Assembly: GCF_035046485.1 (NCBI RefSeq)
Contig: NC_085138.1
Span: 430,205,265 to 430,269,264, forward strand
DNA: 64,000 nt
Source of the DNA: Aedes albopictus
Lineage: Eukaryota > Arthropoda > Insecta > Diptera > Culicidae
Direction: 5' to 3'
Positions 41,067-52,603 of the stretch are shown one piece after another. A model generated the notes under the pieces. It did no database searches, was not told the origin of the DNA, and worked only from the letters and a program-made list of their open reading frames with translations. The position numbers were made by a program, and so were the translations under genes. Every line of letters starts with the position of its first letter. Position 1 is the first letter of the stretch.

Positions 41067-41860
41067 AATAATCTCAGTAGTCTTGAGGATCACACGTTAA
41101 CTTTATAAACGATTCGTCATAGAATCAGTTTTATACCTCTTAATTCCGCTCTGTTATGCTTATCCTTTTATCCTTTGACAGATAGGATATTGGTTCCCTT
41201 ATTAAGCATGTGGCTCCCATTTTCATCCCACGAAAAACAAAGGATTGAAGCGCTGTTTGTTTTTTTTTCTTATTTTTGTATTTTTTGTTAGAAGTGAGCA
41301 CCCATGAAAACAAAAAGGACGGAGTCAATCGGTGCCGTAATCGCTTGTTTTCGAATAGGATGAATATGGGAGCATGAGATTACTGATGGCACACATACCC
41401 TATGTACTTGAAATTTGCCGACTACCACTTGTAATCTCTAGTAGCCAGAATGCCATTTGCGCGTGAACCTTAAACATACACACATGTGGGAACTCAACTC
41501 AGATTTTTTTTCGACCGGCGAGCCTGAACTATCACTTTTTACTCAGTGCGTGGAATGTATCCTTAGTAAAATCGAGAAATTGAATAAAAAATAATCCAAT
41601 TGGCGGAGATAGATGTGTGTGTGTGTGTGTGTGTGTACAATCCGTCTCCCACTGACCGGCAGTGCTTTTATGGAAGAAATTTGTTTACACATTTGTGTTT
41701 TTTTTTTTTTCATATTTTTACTATCAAACATATGTAAACAACTTTAATCCGGGAGATGGAAGGTGATAGCTCTATTGCAAATCCAACAACCCATTTCGAG
41801 AATGCCTGTTCCTACACGTGCATTCTGAGGTCATTTTCATGTACAATAAGCCCCGCATGA
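41067..41860. other. unassigned DNA
   Basis: AT-rich sequence with a (TG)n microsatellite and no gene that I can support. Confidence 0.35.
41614..41636. repeat. (TG)n microsatellite, 23 bp
   Basis: Uninterrupted TG dinucleotides. Confidence 0.9.
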
Positions 41861-41872
41861 TATCATCCACAT

Positions 41873-42155
41873 CCTCTCTCTCCTCTTCTTGGCGTAACGT
41901 CCTCATTGGGACAAAGCCTGCTTCTCAGCTTAGTGTTCTATGAGCACTTCCACAGTTATTAACTGAGAGCTTCCTCTGCCAATGACCATTTTGCATGCGT
42001 ATATCGTGTGGCAGGCACGAAGATACTCTATGCCCAAGGAAGTCAAGGAAATTTTCTTTACGAAAAGATCCTGGACCGACCGGGAATCGAACCCGTCACC
42101 CTCAGCATGGTCATGCTGAATACCCGTGCGTTTACCGCCTCGGCTATATGGGCCC
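41873..42155 (-). mobile_element. full-length Feilai-type SINE
   Basis: tRNA-related retroposon on the minus strand. It starts GGGCCCATATAGCCGAGGCGG with an A box at about 42135-42146 and has the B box GGTTCGATTCC at 42083-42093. The body matches the other copies and the tail is purine-rich (CGCCAAGAAGAGG). A perfect 12-bp target duplication TATCATCCACAT lies at 41861-41872 and 42156-42167, showing LINE-mediated insertion. The best-preserved SINE here. Confidence 0.93.
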
Positions 42156-42167
42156 TATCATCCACAT

Positions 42168-42615
42168 ATCAAATGAATATCTGAGATGAGATCATACTTC
42201 CTGAATCAAAAAACCATTTCTGATTCTGGCGCGTATTTAGTTGGTTTTAAAGGCGGTGTATATGAAACGATCTTACCAGTTCTCATTGATTCTTCTTTGC
42301 CAGTTGGGTTGATTCATTATTTCTGTGGAGAGAAAGTATCATTTTTAAACATCTGTGGGGTATTTTAGTATAATTATACTCTTATTCTTATCTGTTTTTT
42401 TTCTCAATTAGGTGAATTTGTGTAGATTATTGCACTCTACTTCCCCACACCATTATCTTCTCTCGTTCTCAATTCTTCACACCAATTCATATGTTTCTCC
42501 TCCCGATTTATATGAATTTATTTTTGTTTTTAATTATTTTTACATTCAATTCCAGATTATTCCAAGTTTATTCATTTACAAGTTCATTTACTTACATATT
42601 TACATTATTTATTTA
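42168..42615. other. AT-rich DNA, probably 3' region of the next LINE
   Basis: Very A+T-rich sequence with TTTATTTATTACT-type stretches up to the LINE stop codon. The part near 42500-42615 may be LINE 3' UTR. No coding content. Confidence 0.35.
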
Positions 42616-43660
42616 TTACTCTACCTCTGATTCGGATTCCTCCTCACTGCCCTCAATTCTATATATTTCTTCTGCCTTTCCTTTTAATTTTTCTTTATCC
42701 TTTGCTAATTCTATCCACTCTTCTTCTGATATTCCTTGAATCATTTGTTTATCCTCTATGACTGAATCGTTCCACGTTTTAAACGGTCTTCCCCTTTTCT
42801 TTTTCTCGTATTTTATTTGTTGTGCAATTTTCAGTGGGTGACCAGGAGGTCTTCTTTGAATATGACCCCAGTAGTTAATTCTCATTACCCTAATCTTCTT
42901 TACCGCAGTCTTCCCCTCTAGCAATCTTGACAGTTTTACTCTTCCTCTTGGCCTATCTCTACAGTACCTGATCATTTCTTTTAAAATTTGCATTTCGTAT
43001 TTACTAATCTATTTTCTGTTTCTTTTTACAAGAGCTGCCGCTTTCAAACCGTATGTTATGGCCTTGAGATATTACCGTTTTATATATTAATCTCGCCAAT
43101 TTCCAAGGCGGTTTGTATCGCCTTAAAAATTCAACAATAATTTTACTGCTCCCTACAGCCAACTTTCATCGCTTTCTTGTCGTTTGTGGTCTGTCTAACG
43201 ATTCTGTCAGAAAGGTCCCTAAGTACTTCATATTTTTCACAACTTTATACTCTTCTCCATCAATTTTGATTTTTTCAGGGATATTCCTATCACTTTGAGG
43301 TTCTCTGATTAGTATTTCACTTTTACTAGCATTAATTTCTAGACCTACTTTCTTTAACTCCATCTTTAGTGTCTTCATAATTATTTCAATCTCATTTGTT
43401 GTTCTGGCAATAATCAGCAAATCATCTGCAAAAGCTAGAATCACTGGCAGCTTTCCGTTATTAAGTTCCAATAGGTTAATATTAGGGTGTTTCTTCTTAA
43501 CCTCATTCAAAACTTTCTGGATGATCAGCGTAAAAATGTAGGGTGATAATGGGCAACCCTGTTTAATTCCTTTGCCTTTGCTCCGTTCCTCCGTCCTGAC
43601 TCCTTCCCACTGTATGCTCGTTCGCTCTGCTGTCAACGCTTGTAGTACTCTATTTGTTAT
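42616..43660 (-). pseudogene. AT-rich LINE, RT and C-terminal part
   Basis: Minus strand: EGVRTEERSKGKGIKQGCPLSP, then AFADDLLIIARTTNEIE (catalytic box), KKVGLEINASKSEILI and KNMKYLGTFLTES in one frame (43166-43636). A broken stretch with PPWKLARLIYKTVI follows, then a frame at 42616-42993 with RINYWGHIQRRPPGHPLK, KKKRGRPFKTW and an acidic end. Codon use is far more A+T-rich and Lys-rich than in the other LINEs here, which suggests a different family; I cannot assign its clade. The 5' half is missing. Confidence 0.75.
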
Positions 43661-44108
43661 ATGTCAAGGGACGTTCAGTTCAGTCAGTATGTTTTCCACC
43701 TAAATGTGTTTTAAAATTGTATGCAATGTTAATTATCTACATTGTGTATACCTGTCCATTCTAGGGTCATTCAAAACTTCGTCTACTGATTAGAAGAGAA
43801 GCTAAATAGAAAATTGTTCTACTGTATATTCAACTCCTTCCTTCCCCGTTATCCATGACTACCAAACCAATTGTGCTAATCCTGAACTTTTACTTAATTA
43901 ATTACTCAATCTTTTTTTTTTACTTCGTTTGATTTACTTTCTATAATTGAATATGTCTACATTACTATCCCCGTCTGTGCTATTATATTATCACAGTCTA
44001 TCAGCATTAGCGATGAATTAGTTGTATATATCAAATATTTAAGTCTGTTTCTTTTTCTTTTTTTTATTACATTGAGTATCTCAATGTCATAGGAAGGATG
44101 GAGCTGCA
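43661..44108. other. unassigned AT-rich DNA
   Basis: No recognisable feature before the microsatellite. Confidence 0.3.
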
Positions 44109-44174
44109 ATACATACATACATACATACATACATACATACATACATACATACATACATACATACATACATACAT
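44109..44174. repeat. (ATAC)n microsatellite, 66 bp
   Basis: About sixteen uninterrupted ATAC units. The antisense open frame reading MYVC repeats is an artefact of it. Confidence 0.95.
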
Positions 44175-44516
44175 TATATGACCAACCCTCGAAGAATTGT
44201 GAGCAAGATTGTGATAGTGTTGTTCCATTTAACTATTCAATAAACTTACAATCAATGGGTAATTTTTCCTTGTAAGAAGACAATTGGAAAGTTCGAGCTT
44301 CCACCATTCTCGTCTGACACATGATCTACCCGCCCAGAACGGTCACCGACTAAGAAAAATCTCAGCCAACATTTGTGGAAGCGCTCATTGAAGCTCTGCT
44401 GTGAAGCAGGCTTTTCGTAGTAAGGAAGAAAAGTCAAGAAAAGAAGAGCATAGAAAGCGCAGTAGAGGATGCAGAAAGAGAGGATAATTGACGTCGTATT
44501 TGAAATGCCCCATATA
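44175..44516. other. unassigned DNA
   Basis: No repeat or gene seen. Confidence 0.3.
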
Positions 44517-44946
44517 CACTCCCGTTCAAAAGTTTGGGGTCACCCCCTCAAAAACATGTCATATTTTTAGGCCCATATCTCCGCCAATTTGCGTCCGATT
44601 TCTAAACCCTAGGTTTCATTCAAAAGATAATAAGTCGAAGAAACTTTGAACATGATTTAAAAGAAACTTTTTTAAAAAATTTTGTATGTAAGCTTAACCC
44701 AAAGTTGCCAAATTTTCTAAAAAATGAAAATAAACTTACGGCAGTGTCGCTGGAAGTTGGGTCGACCAAATTTCAAGATGAGAGCGGTAATATGACCCAT
44801 TTTCTATTAGCTTTCAGCTGCTTTTTACAGAACTTAGCTAAAAAATCTAGAAAAAAAAGTTATTAAGTAAATTAATCCTTGATGTCATCGACCAAAAGTT
44901 TGGGGGCACCCCTCAATATGATGTATCGGCCAAAAGTTTGGGGTCA
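44517..44946. mobile_element. Tc1-type terminal fragment
   Basis: TA then CACTCCCGTTCAAAAGTTTG, a common Tc1-type end. The motif AAAAGTTTGGGG recurs in the same orientation at about 44896 and 44932. No inverted partner end is seen, so the copy is truncated against the LINE at 44947. Confidence 0.5.
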
Positions 44947-45871
44947 CTATCGTAAAACATGGAAAAGTGTGATTGCTTGATTAAGAGCGGCGAAATCAGT
45001 TCGTTTGAAATCAAACGACGTATCATCAGCAATATCCCTGAAGCGAGTGAGAGGTGAACTCTGGAAAGCAACCACAAAGGGTGGATGGTGCAGGTCTACA
45101 CGTGTTAACAGTTCAGCTGGTTCACATACAGTACATTTCAGCACTATGTCATGACTCACGAATAGTAGATCAAGAGTTCTATTGAAGCCATTTTTGTTTG
45201 GATTGATCTGTGTCATGTTGAGCATCGAAAAACCATCCAGAAAGATAGCGCTGGTCCTAGAAACAGTCGAAAGCTGTGGGTCCACGGTCAATCCATGTGC
45301 AGAAGAGGGAAACCATGTGCGCATCTAGTAGTTCCGATGAGCTGACGATTGTCTCGATTGAGTTAATGAAACCTCCAATAGTACTGGAATCAGATGCCAC
45401 ATCAGGCGGTATATATACGACCCCGACATACGTTTTATTTCCAGTCACTTCAATGCTGATCCATAAGTGTTCAATGCCTTCAATGTGAGCGATATCGATT
45501 TGTTTGGAAGCAAGCTTGTTGGTAACAGCGATCAGGACACCACCACCTCTCGACTTACCACTGCGTGACGGGTCACGGTCGTGGCGGTAAACGGTGTACA
45601 GTTGTCCAAACAACTGTGGCGAATGAATTACCGGATTTAACCACGTTTCCGTCAGTACGACAACGTCATACTCAGCGTCTAATAAAGCCAAATAAAAGTC
45701 TTCAATATTCGTTCGCAGTCCTCTGACATTCTGATAATAGAAGCTTATAGAATGCTCAGATGAAGATAGCGGCGGGACAGGGGGGCGGGACAGGGGGGAC
45801 GGTTGACGCACCGGCTTGACTGGTGTCCACTCCATCGGTACAAACGTGTAGATTTGTTCCCTGAAAGCCAA
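44947..45871 (-). pseudogene. Jockey/CR1-like LINE endonuclease
   Basis: Minus strand ORF2 start. A Pro-rich leader (PSPLSRPPVPPLSSS) leads to the endonuclease with SFYYQNVRGLRTNIEDF (Asn), VVLTETWL (Glu), RGGGVLIAV and YVGVVYIPPD. A frame break near 45300 follows, then LTVDPQLSTVS and NRTLDLLFVS. RT is absent, so the copy is cut at the Tc1-type fragment. The frame extends upstream into a repeated linker. With the zinc-knuckle ORF at 48640 it would be one element split by 46256-48629. Confidence 0.8.
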
Positions 45872-46255
45872 TGATTTCTCCTAAGCTGTGTGTAGTATCC
45901 TGCCATGCTTCGGCGTGACATATACTATGCATAGATTTACCTGCCCGAGCAGTACGTCGCTCATCGTGGTTGTTTGCTAGGTGTAGCTCAACTGGAAGCT
46001 GGTGGCCAGCCGAATGGTCCTGAAATCGTTCGTCATCATTTGAATGGGGTGCAGCATCATAGGTAGCTTCGGCAAGACATATACTGCCAGCAAATTTACC
46101 TGGACAAACGGCGTGTTGCTCCTGTGAGTTGATGTAATGGCTACGTTGTTGATCATCTGTTGGTGTATGCTCAGAGGTCTTCAAACTCGAGGAACTCTGC
46201 AATCGGTGAACATCATTTGATTTTGGTGCAGCATCTATATTAACTTCGGCAAGGG
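45872..46255 (-). repeat. ORF1-ORF2 linker with diverged tandem repeats
   Basis: On the minus strand a unit of about 165 bp is repeated two to three times, giving AEVNIDAAPKSNDVHR, LAEATYDAAPHSNDDER and CHAEAWQDTTHSLGE in series, each with a downstream NSQEQHAV / NNHDERRTAR block. The open frame through it is continuous with the endonuclease. Confidence 0.6.
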
Positions 46256-48629
46256 TTGTATACCATTTCACCGAAAACCATTTCGCGGAATTTTTATTCG
46301 CGGTGTAACATTTCGCGGAATGCATCATTTCGCCGAATACCATTTCGCGGAACGACTTTTCGCCGAATACCATTTCGCGGAACGACTTTTCGCGGAATGT
46401 ACTGTTTCGCGGAATACCATTTCGCGGAATTTAATACTTTGCAAACAATAATGGAATAACACATTATTTTCTCTGCTAAACTTTACTGCCCATCACCGAT
46501 TCATGCGCAATCATAATCACATCAGCTCTACGATACTAATTGATGCTAAATCTGTTACTTTTCTGGACAAAGATTCATCTTCTTTGATTCGTAAGCTGTT
46601 CTTGAGAGTTTTGAACGTCAGACCAAAAGTCATTCGGCCGAATGTCTTTAGATCGAATGGAAATGAGGCCAAATATATTGCTAATTCTTTCAGAGATTTT
46701 GATTTCCTTAAAATAAGTCTGTTCTTTCCAGTATCATTGTTATTTGGCGACTGAATTGTTAAATTTGTATCATTTACCTTCTTTTCTTCAAATGCTGTTC
46801 ATGTGGTGTGTCGTTTTTAATGATCAAATAGATAACTCTATAGGAGATTTGACCTTCTTTTGATAATAGGCTGTTCTTTCAAGTTTACTGTTAGAAATGT
46901 TGGCTAGTGACTAAACTGCTAACATATCTGAGATTTTTCATTCTTTCAAAAATGGGATGTTCTTTAGGGTTACACTGTTGGTGAGTTTTTTTGGTGACCA
47001 GACTGCTGACGTTAGAGATTTATCCTTCTTTAAAACAAGGGCTGTTCATTAGCGTGGGACACAAAAAGACATTTTACTCCTGTATACTTTTTAAGTTCCT
47101 GTTTGGCCCCATATCAACTGTGCAAAATTTCAGCTCGATCGGAGTTACTATATTTTAGCGCCAGCCATTTTAAGTTTTCATACGAATTGGTATGGGGAAA
47201 ATCTCTTTTTCAAAGAAAAATCGCCTCAGGTTCCCCCTTAACCCCTAAAAATAAATCAATGAATGATTTCTGTTGGAAATTTCACGAGGAACCAATCTTC
47301 CGAGGACCGCAAAGCGATCTAAAGCACGTAGAAAAAGTTATTGACCGAAAACCGAATGGCGTGCAAACGCTGTTTAACATGTAAGGAATAACAATAAATA
47401 ATAAAATCTCATCATTTTATCGATCGGGCGAGGCCTAATAACTTTTTCCACGAACGTCGCATCGGTTTGCAGTCTTCGGAGGTCTGATACGTAGTGAAGT
47501 TTTCTACGAAAATCATTCATTGACTTATTTTTAGGGATCTAGGGGTAACTCCTAGCGATTTTTCTTTGCAAGAGAAAAATTTCCCCATAGTAAATCGTAT
47601 GAAAGTCTTAGAACGGCGGGCGCTAAAATATAGTTTTTCCGATCGATCTGAAATTTTGCACAGTTGATATGGAACCAAAGTGGAACTCAAAAAATATACA
47701 GGAGCTTGAGTTTTTCCATTTTTTTGTATTTTCCCATATAAACCGTGTACCAGGCTACTGTTCATTCAAGTTGCACTGTAGTTATCTATTGGCGATCTTA
47801 TTGCTAACTCTGTGGGAGATATGTTCTATAGATCTTTCGAGGCCTATTATCTTATTGATCTAACATCTATTCAGCCCAATGATTGTTCGGCTCAACGTCC
47901 ATTCTGTGTAATCTTCTTCGGCCTAATGACTCAGAATCATAATTCAGGTACTGAATCTGCTTATCAGCTTCCAAACTTTCACCTTTATCGATTGAAAGCA
48001 TTGTAATTACGCCAAAATGATGCTATTTGTAATCAGTGTGACCTCATAACCCTTAAGCCAAGTAACACCCCTAGAGATAACTTTACCAGATTTCTCTTTC
48101 ATTTTTTTTTGTATGTTCTAACTAATCCAAACTGTTGTGAAACATATTAGAAAAAAAATCATTTTTGTATCACAGGTTTTTTCCATCTTTCAAACAAACG
48201 CTGCTTTTAACGTTGTTATGTTCAATACGAAACTTTTCCTTCTTCTGGTCAAAACTGTTCTTTCATAAATTGTATGCATTATACTTATTTTGGCATAACT
48301 GCTAAATTAATATTATCAGAGAATGTCCCTTCTTTCATACATAGGCTGTTCTTTTAAAGTATACTGCTACAAAAATGAATTTTTGATATGAAGTAATCAA
48401 TTTTTCATTTGCTGATTTGAATTTTGAATATCATCATGATGTTGTCTCTCGATAAGTTAATTTTTTTGCTCTTATTAACGATTTTCCGCGAAACGGTACA
48501 TTCCGCCAAATGGTTTTCGGCGAAACGGTGCATTCCGCGAAATGGTTCATTCCGCCAAATGTCATTCCGCGGAATGTTACACCGCGAAAAGGAATTCCGC
48601 GAAATGGTTTTCGGCAAAATGTTATACAA
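46256..48629. mobile_element. 2.4-kb repeat-rich element with CCATTTCGCGGAA ends
   Basis: Inverted ends: TTGTATACCATTT at 46256 and the complement of TTGTATAACATTT ending at 48629. Both termini continue into about 120-180 bp of tandem GCGGAA/TTCCGC motifs (CCATTTCGCGGAATxx) in opposite orientation. The middle (about 46690-48380) is an array of diverged units of about 115 bp built on GGCTGTTCTTT...GTTTACTGTT...GCTAAC, interrupted by a foldback at 47052. No transposase and no target duplication were found. Confidence 0.65.
47052..47757. mobile_element. foldback element, TAGCGTGGG family
   Basis: Arms of roughly 300 bp face each other. CCATATCAACTGTGCAAAAT near 47110 pairs with its complement near 47650, and CTCCTGTATA near 47078 with TATACAGGAG. 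Same structural type and end motif as 302-957 and 8019-8320. It splits the 115-bp repeat array. Confidence 0.65.
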
Positions 48630-48639
48630 TCGTTAATTG

Positions 48640-49125
48640 CTATGTCGAGTAATCAATGCGCTGTTTAGCAATCTTTTCACGTTTCCGGTAAATGGGACAA
48701 TCCGTTCCCCACGCTGAATGGTTGACATCGACAATTTCATCATATGGTGATTTTCGATCCTTGTTAAGTCGTTCACAGTTAACACATTTTACGAAGTCAG
48801 CTTCACATTCGTCAGCATTATGATCACCAGAGCATTTAGGACAACATGCATTGCAACTGCATGAGGACGCCTTGTGGCCGTAGGCGGAACAATTATAGCA
48901 TCGAAGAACATTGACTACTTCTACAACTTTGCAACGGTTCCATCCTATGTTGACACGTTTCGACCTTATCAAATGTTCAAACGAACGTGCATCGACCTCC
49001 AAGATTGCATCGATTGGATTTGACTTCCGCGATTTCGCCTTTTGTAGCCTTATAATCTTCACGTCATGAGATTCAGCCAGGTTATTCTGTCTTGCAAGCT
49101 TGGTGAGTATCTCTTCAGGAGTCAA
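48640..49125 (-). pseudogene. LINE ORF1 with CCHC zinc knuckles
   Basis: Nucleic-acid-binding ORF1 of a Jockey/CR1-like LINE, 161 codons to a TAG at 48640. After an RNA-binding-like stretch (VKIIRLQKAKSRKSNPIDAI, FEHLIRSKRVNIGWNRCKV) it has three Cys-rich knuckles: CYNCSAYGHKASSC, CPKCSGDHNADEC and CVNCERLN. It ends with HSAWGTDCPIY, typical of these proteins. The N-terminal half is absent, so the copy is 5'-truncated. Its ORF2 is at 44947-45871. Confidence 0.82.
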
Positions 49126-50059
49126 GTCGTCAGATAAGCAAATGATCGCTTATCATAAATTCCCAAAACATATATTCTTTTTTTATATTTTAATCATCAA
49201 ATAATTCCAAATTCTGCTAGTTATTCGATCTCTGTTCACTTTGTCATTTAGATTGTGATTGAATCAGTATGATGAATTTTTCGAATCGTTTTTTCGAAAG
49301 TAACAATCTATGCAAACATAAGCAGTTCCGAGTCTTCCACTCGAGTAATCAATTGAATTTACATGAACACTGTCGTTTCTGCGCCCCGTTTGTTTGTTTT
49401 AACTATGCAATCACATTTCTCGTTCTCATGTGGTGTGCTGACTACTGTATATTTGATCTGCTGATTTCTGACCTTCCTCAATGTACAGATGGTTATAATG
49501 CTGCAGCCTGGACTTAATCCTATTTTCTTGCACATAGTAGGTACGACGTACGATTTCTACAATATGTATTGCCGTTAGTCTTCGAGGAAATTTCATACTC
49601 ACATTCAATCTATTAAGACCATATTGCAATGCAATATCAGTCGAATGCAAATCTCGTAATATTTCTAAGCAGCACGTCTGAGTATGAATTCAAACAGGGG
49701 ATTTTATGAGGTGTATATTGCTCTGCTGCCTTATCAATATGGGGTGGCTTTGAATCGACTACATCTCTCCCTATCCCTAACCGTTAATCGCATGATGATT
49801 ATTTATGTTTTTCTCGTCGTCATCGGAATGGACGTTTCGCTCCAGGAGGCATTTCTTTAAGAAACACATTATCGACCGGCGTTCCCCTTTGGTCTCCTGC
49901 CTATTCCAGCTGAGATAATTTGGGCGAACGTAACAATTTTCAAAAGAATCAAGCCGTTTGACAGACAGCTTCAAATTTAGAATAACCATTCGGTGTCCAC
50001 CGGCCTGACAGCGTGTCACTAATGAGCGTTCTCTTCTTCATTTTCCCGTTCACTTTCAG
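49126..50059. other. unassigned DNA, probably intron or intergenic
   Basis: No TE similarity seen. It ends in CCCGTTCACTTTCAG (50045-50059), a good pyrimidine-rich splice acceptor for the exon that follows. Confidence 0.4.
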
Positions 50060-50529
50060 TGCTTAACGCCAGGTCACAGACGCTTTCCTCGATGGACCTG
50101 GAAACTCCTCCGCCGTACGACGTGGAATCCCTGCCGAGCTATACGATCGTATCCGGTTTGCCGAGCTACAACGACGCCATCGAGCAGCTCAAACAGAAAC
50201 AGCAGCAAAAGAGCACCGGTGGCCACCTGGAACCGGTCAAAGTCCAGCGACCGTCGGTCATCAAACTTTTCGAATCGCAGTCGCAAGATTTGCTGGCCGG
50301 GGCCAAGCTGGAGGAAATCCGTTACAACTTTGCAAGCAATCTCACAACCAGCGTAGTGTCGGAAAACTCCCCGGAAGTTACCCCGACCACCAGCAGCGGC
50401 AGCAGTACGGCGGTAAATGCAACGACGGTTGCAGTTGTGCCAAACTTCAAGACCCAAGTATCCGCAAGTGAACCGAAAAAGTTTACCGTTTGCAGTTACA
50501 GTGTGGAAAATGAACGGTCTGGCAGTTAA
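50060..50529 (+). CDS. terminal exon of a PY-motif (commissureless-like) gene
   Basis: A GC-rich open frame of 156 codons unlike the surrounding AT-rich DNA, closing with TAA at 50527-50529. Near its start are PPPY (residues 17-20 of the frame) and two LPSY motifs (25-28, 34-37). A Gln/Lys-rich helix ([10 protein letters not shown]) and a long Ser/Thr/Val-rich tail follow. Drosophila Commissureless proteins use PPxY plus LPSY motifs in their cytoplasmic tail to bind Nedd4 and sort Robo to endosomes; the close PPPY-LPSY spacing fits such a tail. No membrane segment is in this exon and would have to lie upstream outside the window's visible coding. The ATG at 50092 could instead start a shorter protein. 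The family call is an inference; a host exon is likely. Confidence 0.6.
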
Positions 50530-51979
50530 GTTGGAAGATGGGTGGTAAGAACAGGTACCTTTCGCCAAAAGGAGCATTCACAAGAGAAGACTATGACTGT
50601 GTTATTAATCATTAATTTATTCCATTAGATGCGATTTTAGGGCATAGTTAGGTATATTTAAGATGACGATCCTTTAGAAGAAGGGTTATATTTACTATGA
50701 CTACAACTTTGTGCCAGTTCCGTAATTGTAATTGCAAGCAATCTGTTGAGAACGTCCATCTCAGTCGAACAAATCAATTACGAATTATACTTGTAGATAG
50801 AAAACAGCTTCCTTAATTCCAAGACTTAAATGATATTATGTGAAATGAAGTCTATCTATTAATAGAGAAAATGATTAACACCTACCAATTGTGCTTCAAT
50901 TGATATCACATCCCTATTTAAATATGTAACACACTCTCTTCGACAACACCACTCTGATTTTAATCGGCTTTAAAATAGCCTTCAATTGATCAATCCCTGT
51001 GGATGCGGGCACCATTCAAGAACAAAACTTTCAATCGACGCTTCGTTCCCCCGCTGCTTACAATTGACTTTTTAAAGCGATAAGTTCATTTGATGAAGTG
51101 TAAATTTGGCCTCCCGGCTTAGAACCGCTATCTGTGAGTCACCATCTTGATTATGTTTCAAAATAATTCAAGGAGGGTGTGCGCACAAATGGGCAGATTC
51201 CTTAGCACCTGATACCCGGCCGACCGACAACGATCCGGGCTCATTGCTCATTCCGACGAATGGATTGCCGTTTTCCGATTCGAATGATGAAATGTGGCAA
51301 TATAGTCACCCCTGCCAGATAGCGCAAAGGAATGAGATGCCGAAACTGCGACGAAAGCCTACAGCCGGCACACATTTGCACTCCCTCAGGAAAAATCCTG
51401 GCACTGTGTAGTGCACCTATTGTTGGGGCGGAATTTCCCTAAGCTGAATCGCGGGTAGGTACGGGTGGCCGCAAGCAGCACTCAACGAAATGAATGTAAT
51501 AACATTTTACATGACAAAAGGGCTCGGATCGCTTCTGCCAACCTTGTCGGCCAACGCACGTAAGTGGCAGTGTAGTATTCGGTGCCCCCAGGATCATCCA
51601 GTAAGGATTACAGGTTTACCCTGAATAGTTCGTATAATGATGATAACAATAACAGCCCACTTTGAAGATTCCAAGTTTGATGATTATTCCGGATAGAAGA
51701 AGTTTTCAAAATTTGTCACCCTGATACAGTACTCCATTTTGATTGATAATAGGGGGATTCACTTAACTTAACAGTAAACTGATTAAACTGATTAAACGTC
51801 GCGATCACCAAGGCAATCTTCGATTACCTATTTCATTCGCAAAATCATGAAACATTTCAAATAAGCAAAAAATCATGGCTTACGCAGCAATTTAATCTGT
51901 TTGGTGAATATCCCTAATAACTTTAGTTAAAAAGTATGAATCCTCAGTACATTGTGTACGGAGAGATCCCTTGCACGTA
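50530..51979. other. 3' flank of the PY-motif gene, unassigned
   Basis: The first few hundred bases may be 3' UTR; no canonical AATAAA is obvious close to the stop. The rest is moderate-complexity DNA without TE features. Confidence 0.35.
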
Positions 51980-52160
51980 TTTCTTCAAGTAGTGCATCAG
52001 GAATAGCTTCAGGGTTTCTGTTAAAAATTAACACTGGTGATTCACTGGAATTGCTTCAGAGATTCATTAAAAAAATCCTCCAGGAAGTCGTCCAGAAATT
52101 TTTGCATAATTTATTTTAGCGATTCGGGAGTTCAGGAGTTCATATAGCGTTTCCTTCAAG
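51980..52160. repeat. short satellite-like patch
   Basis: GATTCACTGGAATTGCTTCAG and neighbours show the GGAATTGCTTCAGAGATT rhythm of the 13.3-14.6 kb array. Too short to define a unit. Confidence 0.35.
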
Positions 52161-52601
52161 ATTTCCTCTATTTTCAGGGGGTGGCCAAAATGTTTGGGAC
52201 AGGCAACTTTTTTTCTCTCTCCAAAAAATCCAAAATGCATCCAAAATTCTCAAATTTTGACTGTTTGTCAACCTATTATATGTGCATCACTGGTACAAAT
52301 TTGGACTCGATTAATTAATCTTTCGCGAAGCTAGAATCATTCTCGTAAAACGCTTTTTTATGCAACCAATTTTTGAACTGTCATATCTCCAAAACCAGTG
52401 AACCGAATCGAATGAAATTTTGAACGTTTATCAACAATATATTAATACTTTATGCGACATTATAAAGTGTAATATTTTCTCACGACGAATAAAGTTATAC
52501 CGGTTTGACGTTTTCACCCACACAGAGGAAAGTAAGTCAAATTTACAATACCACACAAAAATTACTAAATGTGTTCTTCCTTCAATCCAAATAGGCTCTA
52601 C
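52161..52601. other. unassigned AT-rich DNA
   Basis: TGGCCAAAATGTTTGGGACAG near 52185 resembles Tc1-type ends, but no partner end is seen. Confidence 0.3.
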
Positions 52602-52603
52602 TA

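Noticed and set aside
40785..42146. tRNA genes suggested by A- and B-box sequences
   Set aside because: The boxes sit in SINEs with shared bodies, AAGAAG tails and target duplications; no cloverleaf or anticodon arm is needed to explain them.
43957..44166. Minus-strand MYVC-repeat peptide
   Set aside because: Translation of the ATAC microsatellite.
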